Made by a program: the position numbers and the translations under genes. The notes beneath the pieces are model-generated. The model saw only the letters and a list, made by a program, of their open reading frames with translations, ran no database searches and was not told the origin of the DNA. Below are positions 8,872-16,694 of a stretch of DNA of 64,000 nt, piece after piece (within the stretch, counting starts at the first letter, position 1; each line of letters begins with the position of its first letter). Origin of the DNA: Orenia metallireducens (lineage in GTDB: Bacteria > Bacillota > Halanaerobiia > Halobacteroidales > Halobacteroidaceae); assembly GCF_003001995.1 (NCBI RefSeq), contig NZ_PVNB01000009.1:58652-122651 (forward strand), written 5' to 3'.

Positions 8872-10077
8872 ATGGATCAAGAATTGGCTGAAATGAATAT
8901 TCAAGATAATTTAGATGATGAGCAGTTTAATCAGGTTTCTACTGTAGAAGAGAAGGAGTATATGGTTATTCAAGGTAAGCTAGCTTATGGTGGTCGTAAT
9001 GAGACCTATGGGTTACTTAATGCAATTATTAATAGAGATAATGGAGAGTTAATTAATTTAAATGTTGCCTTTAGTAATAAGGATGAAGTAGTTTATCTTG
9101 AACCTAATAGCAAGGCTTTTGATAGAATTTTTTCCAAACTATCTGATAAGGAGAGGCTGGATGGAAGAAGGTTAAAGACTTATTTATTAAACAATATAAC
9201 TAAAGATGATATTCTTCTATTTAATGATCTAGTAGTTCAAAACAATTTGGAGCAGATTAAGGATATTTTAAGGTCAAAATTGGAAGATTTTACAAGGGAA
9301 GCAGTAGATTTGAATATATACTCAGAGTTTCAAAGTGAAGAAGAGATAAGATATAGTCATCCTAACTTACTTATTAATGAAGATGATGGGCTAGACAATA
9401 TTGAAGAAGAGATTATCGAGTTAGATGTAGCCCCTGTTATAGCTCCTATTAATGGTAAGAGGATTAGTCAATTTAAAAAGAATGATGGAATTTTAGTTCA
9501 AATTAAAGAAGAGAGTTATAATGAATATCAGGATATAATCGACCACTTTATTGTAGATGCTAACAAGAGATATATTAAAGGGATTATTGATTATATCATC
9601 TTTAATGGTCCGATTAAATCTTATGATATTATTATTAAATTTTCCTCTAATATCTATAGTCAACTGCTAATAGAGACAGAGGGTGAGCTGAAATTAGCAA
9701 TTCCTCCTAAGAAAGAGGTAGATGATGCAATAGAATATGAACTGATAAAAGAAGAGGTTAGAAAAGAGCTTGAAGTTGAGCTTAGAAGTGAAATTGAGCA
9801 AAGGTTGCGAGTGGAGCTAGAAGCAGAGATAAGAGAGAAGTTAGAAGAAGAGCTAACTAATAGAATAGAGCAGGAGCTACGGATAGAATTAGAAAGGGAG
9901 ATAAGAGAGAGGATAGCAAAAGAGGATAAAGGAGATAAGCTTAGAAAAGAGGATAGTTTGTTTAAGAATAGGCCTACAGTGGTTGCAAATAAATTAATAA
10001 TCAATATATTTATCTTAGTGAGCTTATTTATTTTAATTTTATTAGGGCTTATTTACTATTATAAAAATCCTCTATAG
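8872..10077 (+). CDS. Unrecognised tail-anchored protein with seven octad helical repeats
   Basis: No family was recognised for this 401-residue protein. Residues 1-130 look folded and mixed alpha/beta; residues 140-290 are acidic. Residues 296-351 (bases 9757-9924) are seven consecutive eight-residue units of the form h-R-x-E-h-E-x-E (h = Leu, Ile or Val). They should form one long, highly charged helix. A single hydrophobic span of about 21 residues (376-396) sits five residues from the C-terminus, so the protein is probably tail-anchored with its bulk in the cytosol. There is no N-terminal signal. The ribosome binding site GGTGAGGGG precedes ATG 8872. It forms its own unit between gltBD and adhE, and a terminator-like hairpin follows. 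Confidence 0.75.
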   Translation: MDQELAEMNIQDNLDDEQFNQVSTVEEKEYMVIQGKLAYGGRNETYGLLNAIINRDNGELINLNVAFSNKDEVVYLEPNSKAFDRIFSKLSDKERLDGRRLKTYLLNNITKDDILLFNDLVVQNNLEQIKDILRSKLEDFTREAVDLNIYSEFQSEEEIRYSHPNLLINEDDGLDNIEEEIIELDVAPVIAPINGKRISQFKKNDGILVQIKEESYNEYQDIIDHFIVDANKRYIKGIIDYIIFNGPIKSYDIIIKFSSNIYSQLLIETEGELKLAIPPKKEVDDAIEYELIKEEVRKELEVELRSEIEQRLRVELEAEIREKLEEELTNRIEQELRIELEREIRERIAKEDKGDKLRKEDSLFKNRPTVVANKLIINIFILVSLFILILLGLIYYYKNPL

Positions 10078-10114
10078 ATTTTTAGATAGTCGATGTCTGA
10101 TTAGAATATTTTAA

Positions 10115-10152
10115 AGTTAGGGGGGAATTTTGCCTCCTCTTAACTATTTTGT
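10115..10152 (+). terminator. Probable terminator of the octad-repeat gene
   Basis: AGTTAGGGGG (from 10115) can pair with the CCTCCTCTTAACT region ending at 10145, with some G-U pairs, followed by ATTTT. Confidence 0.6.
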
Positions 10153-10252
10153 GATGTAATATTTTCTATTATAGAAAGGCTATATAAGATTATAGATATA
10201 ATGGTATTTGCCTTTGAATTTTATCTTCTTATTTGGGTAGGTAGTTGTCTAT

Positions 10253-10311
10253 TTGAGTAATAACAAAAGGAATAAGTTATAATATTTAAGTAAATGAAAA
10301 TGATTTTTCAT
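10253..10311 (+). promoter_or_regulatory. Candidate promoter and palindromic operator of adhE copy 1
   Basis: A weak -35 TTGAGT (10253-10258) lies 19 bases before TATAAT (10278-10283). Just downstream, at the expected start of transcription, is the palindrome ATGAAAATGATTTTTCAT (10294-10311), symmetric at seven of nine positions. The binding protein is unknown. No Rex-type site was seen in this leader. Confidence 0.4.
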
Positions 10312-10421
10312 GTATGAATTCTATCTCTTTTGTAAAATATAGAAATGATACTTATTAACGTATTTCAACTAAGCTCATATTAATTAATAGTCTAATCTTT
10401 ATTTTGACGGGAGGTAGAAGA

Positions 10422-13016
10422 ATGGAAATAATGAAGGTCACTAACCAAGAAGAGTTAGAACAGTTAATACAACGGGTTAAATCTGCTCAAAGAGAGTATG
10501 CTACATATCCCCAAGAACAAGTAGATGAGATTTTTAGAAAAGCAGCTATTGCGGCCAATGACAACCGCATTACCTTGGCTAAGTTAGCTGTTGAAGATAC
10601 TGGAATGGGAATAGTAGAAGACAAGGTGATTAAGAATCATTTTTCAGCAGAGTTTATTTATAATAAATATAAGGATGAGAAGACCTGTGGAATTGTAGAG
10701 TATGATGCTTCCTTTGGCTTGAAGAAGATAGCAGAGCCAGTAGGAGTATTGGCAGGAATTGTGCCAGTAACCAACCCAACTTCCACCACTATCTTTAAAT
10801 CATTAATTGCATTAAAGACAAGAAATGCTATTATCTTCTCACCCCATCCTGGAGCTAAAAGATGTACTATAGAAGCAGCTAAAATTGTTTTGGAGGCAGC
10901 TGTAGAAGCAGGAGCTCCAGAAGGGATTATTGGATGGATTGATGAGCCATCAATTGAAATGTCCCAAACTTTAATGCGCCATAAGAATATCAGTATGATT
11001 TTAGCTACTGGTGGACCAGGAATGGTTAAAGCAGCTTATTCCTCAGGTAAGCCAGCCATTGGTGTAGGCTCAGGAAACACACCAGTTGTGATCGATGAAA
11101 CATGCCACCTTAAGATGGCAGTCAGCTCAATTTTGATGAGTAAGACCTTTGATAATGGTGTTATCTGTGCTTCTGAACAGTCTGTAGTCGTTGTTGATGA
11201 AGTATATGAGGATGTCAAGAAGGAGTTTGCTGAGAGAGGGGCTTATATTCTCTCACCAGAACAGAAAGCACAGGTAGGAGATGTAGTTATAGTCGATGGT
11301 CATGTCAATCCACAGATTGTCGGTAAGCCAGCTTATCAGATAGCAGAGTTGGCAGGTCTAGAAGTTCCTGAAAGTACTAAGGTATTAATTGCAGAAGTTG
11401 AAGATATCGGTGAAGCAGAACCCTTCTCATATGAGAAGTTATCACCAACCTTAGCTATGTATAAGGCTCATAAATTCGCTGATGCTGTTGATATTGCTGT
11501 TGAGCTAGTACGTTTTGGTGGGATTGGTCATACCTCGGTACTTTATACAGAACTGATTAACCAAGGTAGAATAGATTATTTTGGTTCTAAGATGAAGACT
11601 GGAAGGTGCTTAATCAATATGCCTGCTTCTCAAGGAGCGATAGGTGATATCTATAACTTTAAATTAGATCCTTCTCTAACTTTAGGTTGTGGATCTTGGG
11701 GAGGAAATTCAGTAAGTGAGAATGTGGGGGTTAGACACTTGCTTAATATTAAGACTATTGCTGAAAGAAAAGAGAATATGTTATGGTTTAGAGTCCCAGA
11801 GAAGATTTACTTCAAATATGGTTCCTTACCTACTGCAATGAGTGAGCTAGAGAATAAAAAGAGGGCATTTATCGTTACTGATAAACCATTATATGATATG
11901 GGATATGCTGATAAGATTATCAATGAGCTAGATGAAATGGGAATTGACCATAAGGTCTTCTCTGATGTGGAGCCCGACCCTTCAATCTCTACAGTAGAAA
12001 AAGCAGTTAAGCAGATGAGAAGCTTTGACCCTGATATTATCATAGCTCTTGGTGGAGGTTCTCCCATGGATGCTGCTAAAATCATGTGGTTAAAGTATGA
12101 ACATCCAGAAGCAGAGTTTAAAGAATTATCGATGACCTTTATGGATATCAGAAAGAGGATTTATCAATTCCCTGAGTTAGGAAAGAAGGCCTACTTTGTA
12201 GCTATTCCTACAACCTCAGGAACTGGTTCAGAGGTAACACCTTTTGCTGTAGTTACCGATGATAAAACAGGAATTAAATATCCAATTGCAGATTATGAGT
12301 TGACACCAGATATGGCAATTGTGGATCCTGATTTAGTCTTATCGATGCCACCAAAATTAACAGCATACTCTGGTTTTGATGCCTTAGTTCATGCTATAGA
12401 AGCCTATGTGTCAGTACTTTCTAGTGAATATACCAAAGGACTTGCATTAGAGGCAATTAGGTTGGTTTTTAAGTATTTACCAGACTCTTATCGAAATGGT
12501 TCAGAGGATAGAAAAGCCAAAGAGAAGATGCATTATGCAGCAACAACTGCAGGCATGGCCTTTGCTAATGCATTTTTAGGAATTGGTCATGCTATGGCCC
12601 ATAAACTAGGATCTACCTTTGATTTGCCCCATGGTCTAGCTAATGGGTTATTAATCACTCAGGTTATTAAATATAATGCTACTGATGTTCCAATTAAGCA
12701 GACAGCATTTCCACAATATAAATATCCACTGTCTAAGCGTAGATATGCCAAAATTGCAGAGCATTTACAGCTTGGTGGAAATACTGATGATGAAAAAGTC
12801 GATTTATTAATTGAAGAAATTAATAAACTTAGAAGAGAGATTGATATGCCAATGACTATTGAAGAAGCAGGTGTAACTGAGGTTAACTTCTATAAGAAAT
12901 TAGATAAGATGGCAGAGCTTGCCTTTGATGATCAATGTACAGGTGCAAATCCGAGATATCCATTAATTGATGAGATTAAAGAGCTATATATCAAAGGGTT
13001 TAAGGGTGAGATATAA
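10422..13016 (+). CDS. adhE: Bifunctional acetaldehyde-CoA/alcohol dehydrogenase, copy 1
   Basis: An 864-residue AdhE that reduces acetyl-CoA to acetaldehyde and then ethanol with two NADH. The N-terminal aldehyde dehydrogenase half has catalytic Cys249 (context Gly-Val-Ile-Cys-Ala-Ser-Glu). The C-terminal half is an iron-dependent alcohol dehydrogenase, with Gly-Gly-Gly-Ser-Pro for NAD and iron ligands in Asp-Ala-Leu-Val-His, Gly-Ile-Gly-His and Leu-Pro-His-Gly. The start is ATG 10422, five bases after GGGAGGT; an upstream in-frame TTG at 10404 lies before that site and is rejected. It is closely similar to the copy at 13769, but the second-shell histidine before the last ligand (Phe-His-Ile-Pro-His in copy 2) is Asp here, and it lacks copy 2's acidic tail. 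A terminator follows, so the copies are separate units. Confidence 0.95.
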   Translation: MEIMKVTNQEELEQLIQRVKSAQREYATYPQEQVDEIFRKAAIAANDNRITLAKLAVEDTGMGIVEDKVIKNHFSAEFIYNKYKDEKTCGIVEYDASFGLKKIAEPVGVLAGIVPVTNPTSTTIFKSLIALKTRNAIIFSPHPGAKRCTIEAAKIVLEAAVEAGAPEGIIGWIDEPSIEMSQTLMRHKNISMILATGGPGMVKAAYSSGKPAIGVGSGNTPVVIDETCHLKMAVSSILMSKTFDNGVICASEQSVVVVDEVYEDVKKEFAERGAYILSPEQKAQVGDVVIVDGHVNPQIVGKPAYQIAELAGLEVPESTKVLIAEVEDIGEAEPFSYEKLSPTLAMYKAHKFADAVDIAVELVRFGGIGHTSVLYTELINQGRIDYFGSKMKTGRCLINMPASQGAIGDIYNFKLDPSLTLGCGSWGGNSVSENVGVRHLLNIKTIAERKENMLWFRVPEKIYFKYGSLPTAMSELENKKRAFIVTDKPLYDMGYADKIINELDEMGIDHKVFSDVEPDPSISTVEKAVKQMRSFDPDIIIALGGGSPMDAAKIMWLKYEHPEAEFKELSMTFMDIRKRIYQFPELGKKAYFVAIPTTSGTGSEVTPFAVVTDDKTGIKYPIADYELTPDMAIVDPDLVLSMPPKLTAYSGFDALVHAIEAYVSVLSSEYTKGLALEAIRLVFKYLPDSYRNGSEDRKAKEKMHYAATTAGMAFANAFLGIGHAMAHKLGSTFDLPHGLANGLLITQVIKYNATDVPIKQTAFPQYKYPLSKRRYAKIAEHLQLGGNTDDEKVDLLIEEINKLRREIDMPMTIEEAGVTEVNFYKKLDKMAELAFDDQCTGANPRYPLIDEIKELYIKGFKGEI

Positions 13017-13043
13017 GAAAAATCCTAGCTAGAAATAAAAGCT

Positions 13044-13088
13044 ACCCCATAGTGTAGAGAGGAAAAAAATCTACTCTATGGGGTTTTT
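13044..13088 (+). terminator. Terminator of adhE copy 1
   Basis: CCCCATAG (13045-13052) pairs with CTATGGGG (13076-13083), extended inward by GTAGA with TCTAC, then TTTTT. Confidence 0.9.
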
Positions 13089-13689
13089 ATATATGGTGGT
13101 TAGTATATTTAATTCAGAAGAGGTCACTTAATGCAAGTTGATATTGTTATTATAATGACAGATCATTTTTGTAAGAAGTACCTCAATTGCTGCTCGCTTT
13201 AGAAGTATTTGTTTATAATAATTCAATCTTTAAAAAGTAAAATGATAATAAAGTCTAGAAGCAGTGTCAACTTTAATATGATATAGATGAGTTGATAGAG
13301 ATTAAAAATATATTTAGATATTGTGCCAATTAAGAATGATAAAAAAATAACATAATATCTTTTTTTAAAAATAATAATTATCATTTTCAATATTTTTGAA
13401 AATTAAAAATAGAGTTATTAAAATAACAAATCTACTATATTTAGTATATATTGTCGAAAATAAATACTATATGTAGAGAGAAAAGTCAAATTTATAGTAT
13501 ATAAAATAGATATGAAGTCAATTGTAGTTAATCATCATAGCTAATGTTAGTTATATAGATAATTGAATAGATAATTAGCTTTAATCGACATTTATAGCCT
13601 ATTTTAGCTTGAAAGCAAGGTTGAAAAGTAGAGTTAAATTTGATATTCTTTTATCAAGTTGAAGAGAAGGCATAATGCTATAAGATGGT
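13089..13689. other. Long AT-rich region upstream of adhE copy 2
   Basis: About 600 bases without a plausible gene. It contains the Fur-like site at 13370-13388 and, partly overlapping it, the inverted repeat ATTTTCAA-N5-TTGAAAAT (13383-13403). The Rex-like site lies just beyond its end. The length suggests a multi-input promoter region. Confidence 0.5.
13370..13388. promoter_or_regulatory. Fur-box-like site upstream of adhE copy 2
   Basis: AATAATAATTATCATTTTC matches the classic 19-base Fur box at 15 of 19 positions by eye. It lies about 380 bases before the gene in AT-rich DNA, so chance similarity is possible. AdhE uses iron, which makes iron-linked control reasonable. Confidence 0.35.
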
Positions 13690-13707
13690 TTGTGTATAAG
13701 TTCACAA
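13690..13707. promoter_or_regulatory. Rex (redox repressor) operator of adhE copy 2
   Basis: TTGTGTATAAGTTCACAA matches the Rex consensus TTGTGA-N6-TCACAA at 11 of 12 specified positions. It sits 61 bases before the adhE start. Rex is an NADH/NAD+-sensing repressor that controls adhE genes in many Firmicutes. The site implies derepression of this copy when NADH accumulates. Confidence 0.75.
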
Positions 13708-13768
13708 GGAAGTATTAATGTTTTTACGGGTGTTGTGTTTTCTTTGAAAAAAAAGGGGGACTGTAAAA

Positions 13769-16435
13769 ATGGGAATTATGAAAGTCACTAATGCTAAAGA
13801 ATTTGAAGCATTGATGCAGAAGGTAAAGGAAGCTCAAGCAGAGTACGCTACATATTCGCAAGAACAAGTTGATGAAATCTTTAGAAGAGCAGCTATTGCA
13901 GCTAATGATAAAAGAATTCAATTAGCTAAGATGGCTGTTGCAGATACTGGAATGGGAATAGTTGAAGATAAAGTAATTAAGAATCACTTTTCATCAGAAT
14001 TTATCTACAATAAATATAGAGATGAAAAGACTTGTGGAGTACTTGAAGATGATCTTGCTTTTGGTATAAAGAAGATAGCAGAACCAGTTGGTATTGTAGC
14101 AGGAATTGTACCAACAACAAATCCTACTTCTACTACAATTTTTAAGTCTTTACTTGCTTTAAAGACTAGAAATGCAATTGTCTTTTCACCACATCCAAGA
14201 GCTAAGAATTGTACAATTGAAGCAGCTAAAACTGTTTTAGAAGCAGCAGTTGAAGCAGGAGCTCCAGATTATATTGTTGGATGGATTGATGAGCCATCAA
14301 TTGAATTATCTCAATTATTAATGAAGCATCAAGATATTAGCTTGATTTTAGCTACTGGAGGACCAGGAATGGTTAAAGCAGCTTATTCTTCTGGAACACC
14401 TGCTATTGGAGTAGGTGCAGGAAATACTCCAGCAGTTATTGATGAGACTGCACATATTAAGATGGCAGTAAGTTCAATCTTAATGAGTAAGACTTTTGAT
14501 AATGGTGTTATCTGTGCTTCTGAACAATCAGTAAGTATTGTAGCTGATGTTTATGAGGAAGTAAAACAAGAATTTATCGACCGTGGTGCATATGTATTAT
14601 CTCCAGCTGAAAGAGAGAAGGTTGCAGAGGTAATCATTGTTGATGGTCATGTTAATGCCCAAATCGTTGGTCAACCAGCTTACAAGATTGCTGAGTTAGC
14701 AGGAGTAACTGTTCCAAAAGAGACTAAAGTGTTAATTGCAGAGGTAGAAGAAATTGGCGCAAATGAGCCATTCTCTTATGAAAAGTTATCACCAACTTTA
14801 GCTATGTACAAAGTTAAAGACTTTGAAGAAGGTGTTGATAACGCTGTAGAATTGGTTAAATTTGGTGGGTATGGACATACATCTTCTCTTTATACTGACC
14901 CAGCTAATGCAGATAGAAAAGATTACTTTGGTGCTAAGATGAAGACAGGAAGAATTATTGTTAATATGCCTGCTTCTCAAGGTGCTATTGGTGATATCTA
15001 TAACTTCAAATTGAGCCCTTCTTTAACTTTAGGTTGCGGATCTTGGGGAGGTAACTCAGTAAGTGAAAATGTGGAGGTTAAACATCTTATGAATGTAAAA
15101 ACAATTGCTGAGAGAAAAGAGAATATGTTATGGTTTAGAGTACCAGAAAAGATTTACTTTAAGTATGGTGCACTACCAATTGCATTAAAAGAGTTAGAAG
15201 GTAAGAAGAGAGCATTTATCGTAACTGATAAGCCATTATATGATCTTGGTTATACTGAAAGAATTACTAGCGTACTAGATACAGTTGGTGTAGACTACAG
15301 AATATTCTCAGATGTAGAACCAGATCCAACTTTAGCTACAGTTGAAAAAGCAGTTAAATTAATGGATTCTTTCCAACCAGATGTAATCATCGCTCTTGGT
15401 GGAGGTTCTCCAATGGATGCTGCTAAGATTATGTGGTTAATGTATGAGCACCCAGAAGCAGAATTTAAAGAGTTATCTATGACATTTATGGATATTAGAA
15501 AGAGAATTTATAAGTTCCCTGAGCTTGGTGAAAAAGCTTACTTTGTAGCTGTACCAACGACTTCAGGAACTGGTTCAGAAGTAACACCATTTGCTGTTGT
15601 TACTGATCAAAATACTGGTATTAAGTATCCAATTGCTGATTATGAATTGACTCCAGATATGGCAATTGTTGATCCAGATCTAGTATTATCTATGCCAGCT
15701 AGATTAACAGCTTACTCTGGTATCGATGCTTTAGTACATGCGATTGAAGCTTATGTATCTGTATTGTCAAGTGAATATACTAAGGGACTAGCTTTAGAAG
15801 CTATTAGATTGGTATTTAAGTATCTACCTAGATCTTATAGAGGTGGAGCAGAAGATAGAAAAGCTAAAGAGAAGATGCATTATGCAGCTACTACTGCAGG
15901 TATGGCCTTTGCCAATGCATTCTTAGGAATTTGCCACTCTATGGCACATAAATTAGGTTCTACTTTCCATATCCCACATGGTTTAGCAAATGCATTATTA
16001 ATCAATGAAGTAATTGAATATAATGCTAGTGATGTACCAGTTAAGCAGACTGCATTCCCACAATATAAGTATCCATTAGCTAAGAGTAATTATGCTAAGA
16101 TTGCTGATCATTTAGGATTAGGTGGAAATACTGAAGATGAGAAAGTACAATTATTAATTGATGCTATCAATGAACTTAAAGCAGAGATTGATATTCCAAA
16201 TACTATTGAAGAAGCAGGAGTTACTGAAAAGAACTTCTATGCGCAATTAGATGAAATGTCAGAGTTAGCTTTTGATGACCAATGTACAGGAGCTAACCCA
16301 AGATACCCATTAATTAGTGAAATTAAAGAATTATATATCAATGCTTTTGAGGGAAAGAAAATTGTAGAAGAGACTGTTGAAGAGGTAGCCGATGCTGAAG
16401 CTGAAGTTGCAGCTACAGCTGAAGATGCAGAATAA
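13769..16435 (+). CDS. adhE: Bifunctional acetaldehyde-CoA/alcohol dehydrogenase, copy 2
   Basis: This 888-residue AdhE catalyses acetyl-CoA to ethanol. It keeps the aldehyde dehydrogenase cysteine (Gly-Val-Ile-Cys-Ala-Ser-Glu), the NAD-binding Gly-Gly-Gly-Ser-Pro and the iron site (Asp-Ala-Leu-Val-His, Ile-Cys-His-Ser-Met-Ala-His, Ile-Pro-His-Gly) in the canonical form also found in E. coli AdhE. The last 25 or so residues form an extra tail of Glu, Ala, Val and Asp that copy 1 lacks. AdhE assembles into spirosomes, so a charged tail might affect packing; that is inference. The start ATG 13769 follows a G-rich site (AAGGGGGA). A Rex operator upstream suggests this is the redox-controlled copy. 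A clean terminator follows. Confidence 0.95.
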   Translation: MGIMKVTNAKEFEALMQKVKEAQAEYATYSQEQVDEIFRRAAIAANDKRIQLAKMAVADTGMGIVEDKVIKNHFSSEFIYNKYRDEKTCGVLEDDLAFGIKKIAEPVGIVAGIVPTTNPTSTTIFKSLLALKTRNAIVFSPHPRAKNCTIEAAKTVLEAAVEAGAPDYIVGWIDEPSIELSQLLMKHQDISLILATGGPGMVKAAYSSGTPAIGVGAGNTPAVIDETAHIKMAVSSILMSKTFDNGVICASEQSVSIVADVYEEVKQEFIDRGAYVLSPAEREKVAEVIIVDGHVNAQIVGQPAYKIAELAGVTVPKETKVLIAEVEEIGANEPFSYEKLSPTLAMYKVKDFEEGVDNAVELVKFGGYGHTSSLYTDPANADRKDYFGAKMKTGRIIVNMPASQGAIGDIYNFKLSPSLTLGCGSWGGNSVSENVEVKHLMNVKTIAERKENMLWFRVPEKIYFKYGALPIALKELEGKKRAFIVTDKPLYDLGYTERITSVLDTVGVDYRIFSDVEPDPTLATVEKAVKLMDSFQPDVIIALGGGSPMDAAKIMWLMYEHPEAEFKELSMTFMDIRKRIYKFPELGEKAYFVAVPTTSGTGSEVTPFAVVTDQNTGIKYPIADYELTPDMAIVDPDLVLSMPARLTAYSGIDALVHAIEAYVSVLSSEYTKGLALEAIRLVFKYLPRSYRGGAEDRKAKEKMHYAATTAGMAFANAFLGICHSMAHKLGSTFHIPHGLANALLINEVIEYNASDVPVKQTAFPQYKYPLAKSNYAKIADHLGLGGNTEDEKVQLLIDAINELKAEIDIPNTIEEAGVTEKNFYAQLDEMSELAFDDQCTGANPRYPLISEIKELYINAFEGKKIVEETVEEVADAEAEVAATAEDAE

Positions 16436-16453
16436 ATTATTTGACCTTAAAAG

Positions 16454-16484
16454 AGACCAGCCATGATGGCTGGTCTTTTTTTTA
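16454..16484 (+). terminator. Terminator of adhE copy 2
   Basis: AGACCAGCCA (16454-16463), loop TGA, TGGCTGGTCT (16467-16476), then eight T residues. Confidence 0.95.
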
Positions 16485-16694
16485 ATTAATTTTAAATCTG
16501 AATAATATATATTCTTCCATATACTTTTAAAAAGATAAGAAAATGTTTACAAAGAAATCTATTTATTATAAGCTTTTATTTAAAAGAGAAAGGATAGCCA
16601 TATGATTATTTTAATTTTTAGAGGAATTAGTCGATAAAAGTTGAAGTTTGTATTATAGATAAGATGAAGTAATAGGAGGTGTAGTAGATTTATT

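Noticed and set aside
9660..10004. 114-codon minus-strand open frame
   Set aside because: It is the antisense of the octad-repeat helix; its Ser/Leu-rich composition is what the complement of Glu/Arg codons gives. No ribosome binding site.
11807..12085. 92-codon antisense frame in adhE copy 1
   Set aside because: It lies fully inside a well-conserved gene on the opposite strand and shows no recognisable features.
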